Origin: Cupriavidus consociatus
GTDB taxonomy: Bacteria > Pseudomonadota > Gammaproteobacteria > Burkholderiales > Burkholderiaceae
Length of the DNA stretch: 64,000 bases
Assembly: GCF_017814975.1 (NCBI RefSeq)
Contig: NZ_JAGIQA010000016.1
Coordinates: forward strand, 114,876-178,875
Direction: 5' to 3'
The position numbers and the translations under genes were made by a program. The notes beneath the pieces were generated by a model. It was not told where the DNA came from, did not search any database, and saw only the letters and a list, made by a program, of their open reading frames with translations. Shown here one piece after another: positions 17,092 through 25,640 of the stretch. Position 1 is the first letter of the stretch, and each line of letters opens with the position of its first letter.

Positions 17092-17200
17092 AAAAAAAAG
17101 CCCCGCTGCAAGCAACGGGGACGAACTTTCCCGCCGCTGGGGCGGGACCCGCTCAGGGAGGAGTAGCGGGGGACGCCCGCGCCACGCAAGGCGCAACGCA
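17092..17200 (-). ncRNA. Candidate structured small RNA with an anti-Shine-Dalgarno loop
   Basis: Reading the minus strand from about 17200, there are three hairpins and a terminator. Hairpin 1 is GCGCC/GGCGC (17194-17179). Hairpin 2 is CCCGCT/AGCGGG (17170-17148) with an 11-nt loop ACTCCTCCCTG. Hairpin 3 is CCCGCC/GGCGGG (17146-17130). The end is an 8-bp terminator stem (17120-17101) followed by eight T. The hairpin 2 loop contains CUCCUCCC, complementary to Shine-Dalgarno sequences, so the RNA could mimic the 3' end of 16S rRNA. It resembles what I recall of a betaproteobacterial toxic small RNA family and of alphaproteobacterial cuckoo RNAs. The 5' end and promoter are unknown. No protein gene on this strand nearby would otherwise use the terminator. 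Confidence 0.65.
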
Positions 17201-17336
17201 TAGTGTCCGCGAGTATGATGGCGGGCACGCTCAAAAGTTTAGTTTTTCTTCAGCCGGCATCGTTGCGCCGCGCGCGCAGTGCTTGCCGGCTGGCATTGGG
17301 ACCTCCCTGTCCCGTCTCCAGCACAAGAAGCCTGCC

Positions 17337-18329
17337 ATGTCGACCTTCCCCGAGTACCGCCCGCGCCGCATGCGCCGCGACGATTTCTCCCGCCGCATGA
17401 TGCGCGAACATCGCCTGTCGCCGGACAACCTTATCTATCCGGTGTTCATCCTTGACGGCCAGAACCAGCGCCAGTCCGTGGCCTCGATGCCAGGCGTCGA
17501 GCGGGTCTCCGTGGACCTTCTGATGCCGATGGCCGAAGACTGCGTCAAGCTCGGCATTCCGGTGCTCGCGCTGTTCCCGGTGATCGACCCTTCGCTGAAA
17601 ACACCCGATGGCATCGAGGCCGTCAATCCCGAAGGCCTGGTGCCGCGCGCGGTGCGGGCGCTGAAGGACCGCTTCCCCGAACTCGGCGTGCTGTGCGACG
17701 TTGCGCTCGACCCCTACACCAGCCATGGCCAGGACGGCGTGCTGGACGAAAACGGCTACGTCATCAACGACACCACCGTGGAGATCCTGGTGCGCCAGGC
17801 GCTGGCCCAGGCCGACGCGGGCGTCGATATCGTGGCTCCGTCCGACATGATGGATGGCCGCATTGGCGCGGTGCGCACGGCGCTGGAAGACAATGGCCAC
17901 ATCCATACCCGCATCATGGCCTACTCGGCCAAGTACGCATCGGCCTTCTACGGGCCCTTCCGCGATGCGGTGGGCTCGGCCGCCAACCTGGGCAAGGGCA
18001 ACAAGATGACCTACCAGATGGATCCGGCCAACACCGACGAAGCCCTGCGTGAAGTAGCGCAGGACATCCTGGAAGGCGCCGACATGGTGATGGTCAAGCC
18101 TGGCATGCCGTACCTCGACATCGTGCGCCGCGTGAAGGACGAGTTCCGCTTCCCGACCTATGTCTACCAGGTCAGCGGCGAGTACGCGATGCTGAAGGCT
18201 GCCGCGCAGAACGGCTGGCTCGACCACGACAAGGTCATGATGGAATCGCTGCTGGCCTTCCGCCGCGCCGGCGCCGACGGCATCCTCACCTATTTCGCGC
18301 GCGACGCCGCGCGCCTGCTGGCCGCCTGA
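17337..18329 (+). CDS. hemB: Delta-aminolevulinic acid dehydratase (porphobilinogen synthase)
   Basis: HemB (330 aa) condenses two 5-aminolevulinates to porphobilinogen in heme synthesis. The two active-site lysines are in YSAKYASAFYGPF near residue 197 and MVKPGMPYLD near residue 251. The metal-site segment reads DVALDPYTSHGQDG (about residues 121-134): aspartates replace the cysteines of zinc-dependent enzymes, which marks the magnesium-type HemB seen in Pseudomonas. ATG 17337 starts the conserved part; an in-frame ATG at 17283 would add 18 unconserved residues. It is followed 31 nt later by corA. Confidence 0.96.
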   Translation: MSTFPEYRPRRMRRDDFSRRMMREHRLSPDNLIYPVFILDGQNQRQSVASMPGVERVSVDLLMPMAEDCVKLGIPVLALFPVIDPSLKTPDGIEAVNPEGLVPRAVRALKDRFPELGVLCDVALDPYTSHGQDGVLDENGYVINDTTVEILVRQALAQADAGVDIVAPSDMMDGRIGAVRTALEDNGHIHTRIMAYSAKYASAFYGPFRDAVGSAANLGKGNKMTYQMDPANTDEALREVAQDILEGADMVMVKPGMPYLDIVRRVKDEFRFPTYVYQVSGEYAMLKAAAQNGWLDHDKVMMESLLAFRRAGADGILTYFARDAARLLAA

Positions 18330-18360
18330 CCTGCGTCGCTCTACCGGGATCTGATCGCCT

Positions 18361-19575
18361 ATGGAACTGCTCGGCTTCTCGGCCAGCCAGGTACACCCGC
18401 TTGCTTCGCTCACCGAAGCGGGCAGCTTCCTCGGCGGCAATGCCGCCGCGCTGTTCGTCTGGGCGGACTTTTCCACCGAGGAAGTCACCGCCGCCCCCGA
18501 TGCATGGCGCGAGAACGTGCGCCAGCTCGCAGGCGCCTCGATTCTCGACCTGCACCTGGCCGATGCCACCAATGCGGCGCATCCGTCGTATTTCGACACG
18601 ACCAATGCGTATGACATGGTGATTTTCCGCAAGCTGACCTTCGAGACCAGCCGCGCAATCGCCGAGGCCGGGCCGCAGGAGGCAACGCCGGCCAATGCGC
18701 CCGGGACGTCGGGCGACGCGACGGCGCGTGCGCGACGCTATCCGCCCGGCTTTTTACCCGCCCTGGCCAGGATCGATACCCAGCCGGTCACGTTCTTCGT
18801 CTTCGATACGCTGCTGGTCACGGTGCGCAGCGGCCCGTCGCGCACCGTCGATCAGGTGCGCCAGCGCCTGCTTGAGCTTTGCCAGGCGCCGCGGCCGCAG
18901 GCGGCGCCCGCGCGCGGCAACGGCCAGACGTTGCTGCACGGCGTGCGCCCGCCCAACCGGCCAGAGGATCTGATGCTGCGCCTGCTCAATGCGATGGTGG
19001 ACCGCTATCTGGAACTGCGCGCCCCGCTGACACGCCAGCTCGACCGCTGGCAGCGCGCGCTGCTGAACTCGCGCCGCAGCTTTTCCAGCTGGGAGGGGCT
19101 GCTCGACGCGCGCATCCAGCTGCGCAAGCTGGAGCACCTGAGCGAGGAGCAGCGCGACGCACTGCAGGAATTCCGCGACAGCCTGCTCGACAACCGCTAC
19201 AGCAGCGACCAGCAAGGCACCCCGGTAGATGTCCCGGGGCGCGACGAAGTGTTGCTGGTGCGCATCAACGACGTGATGGAGCATATCCAGCGCGTGCTCG
19301 CCCATGCGCGGCGGCTGGAAGATTCAATCGAGTCGGCGGTGCAGATCCACTTTTCGGCAGTGGCCCACCGCACCAACCGCACCATGCGCATGCTGACGCT
19401 GATCACGGCGCTGTTCATGCCGCTGACGCTGATCACCGGCATCTTCGGCATGAATTTCGAACGCATGCCGTGGCTGCAGGCGCCGGATGGATTCTGGTGG
19501 TCCATCGGCCTGATGGGGGCGGTGGTGGTGGTGCTGGGCACGCTGTGGGCCGTGGCGCGGCAGCTGGAGCACTAA
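18361..19575 (+). CDS. corA: CorA-family divalent metal ion transporter
   Basis: A 404-aa inner-membrane magnesium (or cobalt/nickel) channel of the CorA family. The large cytoplasmic N-terminal domain is followed by long charged helices. Two C-terminal membrane segments flank the signature GMNFE near residue 362, equivalent to the GMN selectivity-filter motif. An Ala/Thr-rich, low-complexity insertion at about residues 98-125 is unusual in length. It is in the same orientation as hemB, whose enzyme appears to need Mg2+; this link is suggestive only. Substrate cannot be assigned by sequence. Confidence 0.88.
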   Translation: MELLGFSASQVHPLASLTEAGSFLGGNAAALFVWADFSTEEVTAAPDAWRENVRQLAGASILDLHLADATNAAHPSYFDTTNAYDMVIFRKLTFETSRAIAEAGPQEATPANAPGTSGDATARARRYPPGFLPALARIDTQPVTFFVFDTLLVTVRSGPSRTVDQVRQRLLELCQAPRPQAAPARGNGQTLLHGVRPPNRPEDLMLRLLNAMVDRYLELRAPLTRQLDRWQRALLNSRRSFSSWEGLLDARIQLRKLEHLSEEQRDALQEFRDSLLDNRYSSDQQGTPVDVPGRDEVLLVRINDVMEHIQRVLAHARRLEDSIESAVQIHFSAVAHRTNRTMRMLTLITALFMPLTLITGIFGMNFERMPWLQAPDGFWWSIGLMGAVVVVLGTLWAVARQLEH

Positions 19576-19593
19576 CGCAGGCGCAGGTACGCC

Positions 19594-21513
19594 TCAGGTG
19601 CTGGTGCGCTTGCCGAAGGCCCGCTCCAGGCTCTCCAGGAAACGGTTGGCCGACTGATAGCCGATCACCCGCACCGGCCGCTCGCGCCCATCCGGTCCGA
19701 ACAGGATGATCCCCGGCGGCCCGAACAGCCCGAAGCGCTTGAGCAGCGCCTTGTCATCGGCATTGTTGGCGGTCACGTCCGCCTGCAGCAGCACGATTTC
19801 GGACAACTGCGCGCGCACGCGCGGCTCGACGAAGGTCATGCGCTCCATTTCCTTGCAGCTGACGCACCAATCGGCATAGAAATCGAGCAGCACCGGCTTG
19901 CCGGCCGCAGCGGCCTGCGCCACGCGGGCATCCAGTTCCGCGACACTGCGCACGCGCTCGAAGCGCACCGCCTGGGAGGCGCCTGCGCCTTCCGCACCAC
20001 TACGGCCCGCGCTCAGGTGCGACAGCGGCTGCAGCGGATCGCGCCCGCCCGATGCCACGCCGATCAGCACGATGGCTGCGGCGATCGCGAACAATACGCC
20101 AAGCCCTTTGCCCACGCGCGCGAGGTTGCGCGGATCGGCCCCGAGCGCGTCGAAGGCGCCGAGGAACACCGCCGCGACCAGCAACAGTACCGCCACCAGC
20201 AGCATCGTCGCCCACGCCGGCAACACCGGACCGAGCATCCACAGCGCCACGCCCAGCAGCAGGAAGCCAAAGAAGCGCTTGGTCACTTCCATCCAGCGCC
20301 CGGCGCGCGGCAGCAGGTTGCCCGCGCCCACGCCCACCAGCACCAGCGGCACGCCCATACCGACTGCCATCGCAAACAGCGCCGCGCCGCCGATGACCGC
20401 ATCGCGGGTCTGCGCGATATAGGCCAGGGCGCCCGCCAGCGGCGCGGTCACGCACGGCCCGACGATCAGCGCGGAGATCGCACCCATCGCCGCCGCACCG
20501 GCCACCTGGCCCCCCTGGCGGCGGTTCGACGATTCCGTCAGCCGCGTCTGCCAACGCTGCGGCAGCTGCAGCTCGTACAGGCCGAACATCGAAAACGCCA
20601 GCGCCACCATCAGCGCGGCGAACAAGCCCAGCACCCACGGGGTCTGCAGCGCGGCCGAGAGACCTTCGCCCAGCAGTCCGGCAGCCACGCCGACGGCGGT
20701 GTACACCACCGCCATGCCCAGTACATAGGCCAGCGACACCACCAGCGCACGGCTGCGCGTAACGTGTTCGCCGACGACGATCGATGACAGGATCGGCACC
20801 ATCGGCAGGACGCACGGCGTGAAGGTCAGCAGCAGGCCCAGGCCGAAGAAGAGCATCGCGATCAGGCCCACGTTGCCGCTCGCCAGCGCGCCCGCGATGC
20901 GGTCGCTGTCATCCGCGCGCAGCGTCGCAGCGGGCGCCGGCTCGGCCGGCTGAGCCGGCCGGGCTGGCGATGTAGCCGCGGCGGGCGCGTCGGAGCGCCC
21001 CCGTTTACCGAACAGGTCGGCCAGGCCGGTGCCGCCAACCTTGTACACGCTTTCCATCGGTGGATAGCACAGGCCCTTGTCGGCGCAGCCTTGCGAGGTG
21101 ACTGTCAGCGTCCACTTGCCGTCCGCCGGTGCTGCCGCTACCGGCACGCGGATGGTAACGCTGTCGCGGTACGTCTCCATCTCCTTGCCGAAGGTGTCGT
21201 CGAACTTGACCTTGCCATGCGGGAAGTCCGGCGTGCCCAGCTTCACGGCGGCAGGTTCCGTCGCAAAGGCGAAACGCTCGCGGTACATGTAGTAGCCAGG
21301 GGCGACATCGAAACGCACTTCCACCGTGGTGTCGTCGATCTGGCGCGCGTCGAAGCGGAAGGCTTGCTCCGGCGGCAGGAAGTCGTCCTCCGTTGCCGGC
21401 AGCGCAGCGCCAGCCAGGCAAAGCCAGGCCAGTACTACGAACAGGACTGCGGCAATATGCCGCGCGCGGACCGGCCCGCGCGCGCGCTCCGGAAGTGCCA
21501 AACCGATGTTCAT
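19594..21513 (-). CDS. dsbD: Thiol:disulfide interchange protein DsbD
   Basis: DsbD (639 aa) moves reducing power from cytoplasmic thioredoxin to periplasmic DsbC and to cytochrome c maturation. A signal peptide is followed by the periplasmic alpha domain with GCADKGLC near residue 143, eight membrane helices with the redox cysteines in FTPCVLPM (about 231) and GPCVTAPL (about 352), and a C-terminal thioredoxin-like gamma domain with CVSC near residue 549. ATG 21513 gives a proper signal sequence; the frame stays open upstream, but without a conserved N-terminus. It lies just downstream of cutA and convergent with corA. Confidence 0.95.
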   Translation of the reverse strand: MNIGLALPERARGPVRARHIAAVLFVVLAWLCLAGAALPATEDDFLPPEQAFRFDARQIDDTTVEVRFDVAPGYYMYRERFAFATEPAAVKLGTPDFPHGKVKFDDTFGKEMETYRDSVTIRVPVAAAPADGKWTLTVTSQGCADKGLCYPPMESVYKVGGTGLADLFGKRGRSDAPAAATSPARPAQPAEPAPAATLRADDSDRIAGALASGNVGLIAMLFFGLGLLLTFTPCVLPMVPILSSIVVGEHVTRSRALVVSLAYVLGMAVVYTAVGVAAGLLGEGLSAALQTPWVLGLFAALMVALAFSMFGLYELQLPQRWQTRLTESSNRRQGGQVAGAAAMGAISALIVGPCVTAPLAGALAYIAQTRDAVIGGAALFAMAVGMGVPLVLVGVGAGNLLPRAGRWMEVTKRFFGFLLLGVALWMLGPVLPAWATMLLVAVLLLVAAVFLGAFDALGADPRNLARVGKGLGVLFAIAAAIVLIGVASGGRDPLQPLSHLSAGRSGAEGAGASQAVRFERVRSVAELDARVAQAAAAGKPVLLDFYADWCVSCKEMERMTFVEPRVRAQLSEIVLLQADVTANNADDKALLKRFGLFGPPGIILFGPDGRERPVRVIGYQSANRFLESLERAFGKRTST

Positions 21514-21586
21514 GAACCTGTTTCCTGTCTGTCCTAAGCGATAGGTCCCGTCGTACCCGCTGCTGGGCGACAGTCCCATTGGCCCC

Positions 21587-21952
21587 TTATTCCGCCGGCT
21601 TCGCGCCGGTATTCGTCTCGCTGCCGACCCACCCCAGGTAAGGCGCAAAACCCGCCGTCACCGGCACGGCGACAATCTCCGGCACGTCATAGGGGTGATG
21701 TTGCCGGATCACGGCCTCCAGTGCAGCGTAGCGCGCTCGCGTGGTCTTGATCAGCAGCGGCCACTCCTGCGCCTGCTCCAGCGCGCCTTGCCACCAGTAC
21801 TCGGATTCCACCGCGGCCAAACGATTCACGCAGGCCGCCGCGCGCGCCTCCAGCACGGCCCTGGACAACCGCGCTGCCGTCCCGGCATCGGGGGCATTGG
21901 TGATCACTACGAGGACCTCCGCGGGGTCCGGTGACTGGCTGGGATCGGGCAT
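21587..21952 (-). CDS. cutA: Divalent-cation tolerance protein CutA
   Basis: CutA (121 aa) is a small trimeric cytoplasmic protein linked to copper and other cation tolerance; its mechanism is unsettled. Conserved features include the ESEYWWQG motif, the LLIKTT strand and HPYDVPEI near the C-terminus. ATG 21952 was chosen; the longer in-frame version reaching 22081 would run through the rplQ terminator. It is the first minus-strand gene after the ribosomal superoperon and is likely cotranscribed with dsbD, as in many proteobacteria. Confidence 0.94.
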   Translation of the reverse strand: MPDPSQSPDPAEVLVVITNAPDAGTAARLSRAVLEARAAACVNRLAAVESEYWWQGALEQAQEWPLLIKTTRARYAALEAVIRQHHPYDVPEIVAVPVTAGFAPYLGWVGSETNTGAKPAE

Positions 21953-21993
21953 CGGCACTCTCCTGGAATGGCTGGCAATGGCGGCTGGCGCCC

Positions 21994-22024
21994 AAAACAA
22001 AAGAGCCAGGCGAATGCCTGGCTC
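21994..22024 (-). terminator. Terminator of the alpha operon (after rplQ)
   Basis: On the minus strand a perfect 9-bp stem GAGCCAGGC/GCCTGGCTC (22024-22016 with 22011-22003) with a 4-nt loop is followed by TTTTGTTTTG. It lies about 60 nt beyond the rplQ stop and ends the ribosomal protein superoperon. Confidence 0.92.
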
Positions 22025-22081
22025 GATTGTAAGCGGTGTGCCCGCAGCCGTCGCACGACGGCAGCAGGCGGGGAAACGCAC

Positions 22082-22477
22082 TTATTCCGCGGCTTCTTCA
22101 GCCGGGGCTTCGGTGATTTCCGGACGATCCACCAGTTCGACCAGCGCCATCGGCGCGTTGTCGCCCTGACGGAAGCCGAACTTCAGGATGCGGGTGTAGC
22201 CGCCCGGACGGGTGGCATAGCGCGGGCCCAGTTCGGTGAACAGCTTGGTGACCATGTCGCGGTCGCGCAGGCGTGCGAAAGCCAGGCGGCGGTTGGCAAC
22301 GGTGTCCTTCTTGGCCAGCGTGATCAGGGGCTCGACGACTTTGCGCAGTTCCTTGGCTTTGGGCACGGTGGTCTTGATCAGCTCGTGCTGGAACAGCGAG
22401 TTGGACATGTTGCGCAGCATCGCGAGGCGGTGCGACGAGGTGCGGTTCAGTTTCCGCAGACCATGACGGTGACGCAT
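22082..22477 (-). CDS. rplQ: 50S ribosomal protein L17
   Basis: L17 (131 aa) binds 23S rRNA near the exit tunnel on the solvent side. The N-terminus MRHRHGLRKLNRTSSHR and the central TTVPKAKELRKVVEPLITLAK are diagnostic. The C-terminus ends in an acidic Glu/Ala tail. It is the last gene of the alpha operon, 135 nt after rpoA. The spacer contains a GCAGGGG/CCCCTGC hairpin without a T run. Confidence 0.97.
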   Translation of the reverse strand: MRHRHGLRKLNRTSSHRLAMLRNMSNSLFQHELIKTTVPKAKELRKVVEPLITLAKKDTVANRRLAFARLRDRDMVTKLFTELGPRYATRPGGYTRILKFGFRQGDNAPMALVELVDRPEITEAPAEEAAE

Positions 22478-22612
22478 GATGATTCCTTTCAGTTAAGTGT
22501 TTGTCCAGCTCTTCTATCGTCCGATACGGCTGGACGCGGGCCGGTAGTCATACGAGCCCCGGCCGAAGCCAGGGCGGTTACCGCGGTGCAGGGGCTAACC
22601 CCTGCGCCACAA

Positions 22613-23593
22613 TTACTTTTCCAGACCTGCGGGCGGCCAGTTCTCGAGCTTCATGCCGAGGGTCAGGCCACGCGAGGCGAGGACTTCCTTGATCTCGTTG
22701 AGCGACTTGCGACCCAGGTTCGGGGTCTTCAGCAGCTCGTTCTCGGTACGCTGGATCAGGTCGCCGATGTAGTAGATGTTCTCGGCCTTCAGGCAGTTGG
22801 CCGAACGCACCGTCAGCTCCAGGTCGTCGACAGGGCGCAGCAGGATCGGATCGATCTGCGGCGTGCGGCTCGAAGCAGCCTCGGCTGCCGACTCGGTGCC
22901 TTCCAGCGCGGCGAACACGGACAGCTGGTCGACCAGGATGCGGGCCGACTGGCGGATCGCTTCCTCGGGCGAGATCACGCCGTCGGTTTCGATGTTCATC
23001 ACCAGCTTGTCCAGGTCGGTACGCTGCTCGACGCGAGCGGACTCAACGGCGTACGACACGCGGCGCACCGGCGAGAACGAAGCGTCCAGCACGATGCGGC
23101 CGATGACCTTGCCCGACTCATCGCCGAACTTGCGCACGTTGCCCGGCACATAGCCACGGCCTTGCTCGACCTTGATCTGCATGTCCAGCTTGCCGCCGGC
23201 CGACAGATGAGCGATAACGTGGTTCGGGTTGATGATCTCAACGTCGTGCGGCAACTCGATATCGGCAGCCGTGACAACGCCTTCGCCATCCTTGCGCAGC
23301 GACACCGTGACTTCATCACGGTTGTGCAGCTTGAACACCACGCCCTTCAGGTTGAGCAGCAGGTTGACGACGTCTTCCTGCACGCCGTCGATGGTGGAAT
23401 ACTCGTGGACCACCCCAGCGATCGTGACTTCGGTCGGGGCATAGCCGACCATCGACGACAGCAGCACGCGACGCAGGGCGTTACCGAGCGTATGGCCGTA
23501 GCCGCGCTCGAACGGCTCCATCACGACTTTGGCGTGATGGTCGCCCAGAGGCTCGACGGCGATGATTTTTGGCTTGAGGAGTGCTGTTTGCAT
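22613..23593 (-). CDS. rpoA: DNA-directed RNA polymerase subunit alpha
   Basis: Alpha (326 aa) dimerises through its N-terminal domain to start core RNA polymerase assembly. Its C-terminal domain contacts UP elements and activators. The N-terminal domain has the conserved GYGHTLGNALRRVLLSS. The C-terminal domain holds LTVRSANCLKAE, including the DNA-contacting Arg equivalent to E. coli R265. An Ala/Ser-rich linker connects the domains. It is preceded by a 167-nt spacer with two strong hairpins. Confidence 0.98.
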   Translation of the reverse strand: MQTALLKPKIIAVEPLGDHHAKVVMEPFERGYGHTLGNALRRVLLSSMVGYAPTEVTIAGVVHEYSTIDGVQEDVVNLLLNLKGVVFKLHNRDEVTVSLRKDGEGVVTAADIELPHDVEIINPNHVIAHLSAGGKLDMQIKVEQGRGYVPGNVRKFGDESGKVIGRIVLDASFSPVRRVSYAVESARVEQRTDLDKLVMNIETDGVISPEEAIRQSARILVDQLSVFAALEGTESAAEAASSRTPQIDPILLRPVDDLELTVRSANCLKAENIYYIGDLIQRTENELLKTPNLGRKSLNEIKEVLASRGLTLGMKLENWPPAGLEK

Positions 23594-23660
23594 TAGGTTG
23601 TCCTTTTCAATACCCTCGGCTCGTTACACCGATAAGGCTGACGTTTGGAACCTGAAAATT

Positions 23661-23710
23661 CCCATCGCAACGATGGGCGAAGCCCGACCGCGCATAGCGC
23701 GCGTCGGGCT
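23661..23710 (-). other. Tandem hairpins between rpsD and rpoA
   Basis: On the minus strand AGCCCGAC...GTCGGGCT with an inner CGCGC/GCGCG (23710-23681) is followed immediately by CCCATCG/CGATGGG (23677-23661) and AATTTTC. The second looks like a weak terminator. They may attenuate or process the rpsD-rpoA transcript so that rpoA is expressed at a different level from the ribosomal proteins. Confidence 0.6.
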
Positions 23711-23760
23711 GAAAGAGAAGCTTTGCGGAGAACGCAAGCGCTGGGCCGTCTGCTCGCGGA

Positions 23761-24384
23761 TTAACGCGAGTACAGTTCGACGATCAGGCTTTCGTTGATG
23801 TCGCCAGAGATATCGGCGCGATCCGGAACTTGCTTGAAGGTACCTTCGAACTTTTTGGCATCCACGGCAACCCAGGTCGGGAAGCCCGACTGCTCGGCGA
23901 GCGACAGCGATTCGGCGATACGGACTTGCTTCTTCGACTGTTCGCGGATGGCAACGACGTCGCCCGACTTGATCTGGGCCGACGGCACGTTCAGGGTCTG
24001 GCCGTTCACCAGGATCGCCTTGTGCGAAACCAGCTGGCGCGCTTCAGCGCGGGTCGAGCCAAAGCCCATGCGGTACACCACGTTATCCAGGCGCGACTCC
24101 AGCAGTTGCAGCAGGTTTTCGCCGGTGTTGCCCTTGCGACGGTCGGCTTCGGCGAAGTAGCGGCGGAACTGACGCTCGAGCACGCCGTAGATGCGCTTGA
24201 CCTTCTGCTTTTCGCGCAGCTGGTTGCCGTAGTCCGAGGTGCGGGCACCCGAGGTGCGGCCATGCTGGCCCGGCTTGCTGTCCAGCTTGCACTTGTCGGC
24301 CAGCGAGCGGCGCGAGCTCTTCAGGAACAGGTCGGTGCCTTCACGGCGGGAAAGTTTGGCCTTCGGGCCGGTATAACGTGCCAC
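23761..24384 (-). CDS. rpsD: 30S ribosomal protein S4
   Basis: S4 (207 aa) nucleates 30S assembly by binding the 5' domain of 16S rRNA, and in E. coli represses the alpha operon. The N-terminal segment has only one Cys (DKCKLD), so this is the zinc-free form. The S4 RNA-binding motif is visible in SRLDNVVYRMGFGSTRAEAR and VSHKAILVNG. A 301-nt spacer containing a terminator-like hairpin separates it from rpsK, unusual inside this operon. Confidence 0.98.
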   Translation of the reverse strand: MARYTGPKAKLSRREGTDLFLKSSRRSLADKCKLDSKPGQHGRTSGARTSDYGNQLREKQKVKRIYGVLERQFRRYFAEADRRKGNTGENLLQLLESRLDNVVYRMGFGSTRAEARQLVSHKAILVNGQTLNVPSAQIKSGDVVAIREQSKKQVRIAESLSLAEQSGFPTWVAVDAKKFEGTFKQVPDRADISGDINESLIVELYSR

Positions 24385-24584
24385 GTTGTCTTCCTTTGAT
24401 CGATCGCGGCGCCTTCTTGACGCGCCGCGAGTCCGTCAACGCAGTGCCTCCCAGAACCTTGGGAAGACCGTGACGGACGGTGGGCTTATGAAGCGCGACC
24501 TGGCCGGATGTGGCCTGGTACGACGCTGAAAGCATTTATAGCGCACCGACAACGGAATGTGCTTTATGCGACATCCCATCGATG

Positions 24585-24619
24585 CAAAACGAAAACCTGC
24601 CGCATCAAATGCAGCAGGT
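24585..24619 (-). terminator. Terminator-like hairpin inside the alpha operon (rpsK-rpsD spacer)
   Basis: The 301-nt gap 24385-24685 has no gene. On the minus strand ACCTGC-TGCAT/ATGCG-GCAGGT (24619-24595, one wobble pair) is followed by TTTTCGTTTT. A weak -10-like TATAAA lies downstream at 24540-24535 (minus strand) and could restart transcription for rpsD, but its -35 is poor. Confidence 0.6.
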
Positions 24620-24685
24620 CAACGCGCGATACTACCATATCCGAAACCGGCAGGTAAACCCGCCGGGCCCGGACAACGCCAGCGC

Positions 24686-25084
24686 TTAGATGCGGCGGCG
24701 CTTCGGCGGACGGCAGCCGTTGTGCGGAATCGGCGTGACGTCTTCGATGATCGCGATCTTGATGCCCAGCGCGTTCAACGCGCGGACAGCCGACTCACGG
24801 CCAGGGCCGGGGCCCTTGATGCGCACTTCCAGGTTCTTGATGCCCTGGTCTTGCGCCACGCGGCCGGCGTTCTCGGCAGCAACCTGGGCAGCGAACGGGG
24901 TCGACTTGCGCGAACCCTTGAAGCCCTGGCCACCGGCGGTCGCCCACGACAGGGCGTTGCCCTGACGGTCGGTGATCGTGATGATGGTGTTGTTGAACGA
25001 GGCGTGGACGTGCGCAATGCCGTCGGCAACGTTCTTCTTGACCTTTTTACGCGCGCGAGCGGCGTTATTCGGACCTTTTGCCAT
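24686..25084 (-). CDS. rpsK: 30S ribosomal protein S11
   Basis: S11 (132 aa) sits on the 30S platform beside the E site. The sequence ends in the conserved [14 protein letters not shown] and includes the RNA-binding glycine-rich loop GPGPGRESA. Its basic N-terminus ([20 protein letters not shown]) is typical. It lies 24 nt after rpsM in the alpha operon. Confidence 0.98.
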
Positions 25085-25108
25085 TAGTTTCTTCCTCTGC
25101 CTTCGGCT

Positions 25109-25474
25109 TTACTTCTTCAGAGCCACGCCGGCCTTGCGCGGACCCTTGCGGGTACGGGCATTGGTCCGGGTACGCTGACCGCGCATGGGCAGGCCCTTGC
25201 GGTGACGCATGCCACGATAGCAACCAAGGTCCATCAGACGCTTGATGTTCATCGTGGTTTCACGACGCAGGTCACCCTCGACCGTAACCTTGCCCACTTC
25301 GTCACGAAGCTTTTCCAGGTCGGCGTCGGTCAGATCCTTGACCTTCTTGTCAAACGGTACACCGGTGGCCTCGCAAATCTTGCGAGCGCGCGAGCGGCCG
25401 ACACCATAAATGGCCGTCAGGCCGATTTCGGTGTGCTTGTGGTTCGGGATGTTAACCCCTGCGATACGTGCCAT
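25109..25474 (-). CDS. rpsM: 30S ribosomal protein S13
   Basis: S13 (121 aa) is in the head of the 30S subunit and forms intersubunit bridges with 23S rRNA and L5. The start MARIAGVNIPNHKH, the helix-two-turn-helix IYGVGRSRARKIC and the C-terminal tRNA-contacting tail RGQRTRTNARTRKG are all intact. It is the first gene of the alpha group, directly after rpmJ. Confidence 0.98.
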   Translation of the reverse strand: MARIAGVNIPNHKHTEIGLTAIYGVGRSRARKICEATGVPFDKKVKDLTDADLEKLRDEVGKVTVEGDLRRETTMNIKRLMDLGCYRGMRHRKGLPMRGQRTRTNARTRKGPRKAGVALKK

Positions 25475-25493
25475 TCGTCAATCCTCTTTCCGA

Positions 25494-25610
25494 TTAGCCT
25501 TGGCGTTGCTTGTGGCGGGGATCCGACGAGCAGATCACGCGCACGACACCGTTGCGCTTGATGATTTTGCAGTTGCGGCAAATGCGCTTAACAGAAGCCA
25601 GCACTTTCAT
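25494..25610 (-). CDS. rpmJ: 50S ribosomal protein L36
   Basis: L36 (38 aa) is the smallest 50S protein. It runs from [19 protein letters not shown] at 25610 to a TAA at 25496-25494. The zinc-binding residues CxxC (11 and 14), a Cys near 27 and a His near 32 are present, so this is the zinc-containing C+ form. It lies between infA and rpsM, its normal place in betaproteobacteria. Confidence 0.97.
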
Positions 25611-25640
25611 AATTTTCCTCTTCCTTCAATTCCTGTTCGC

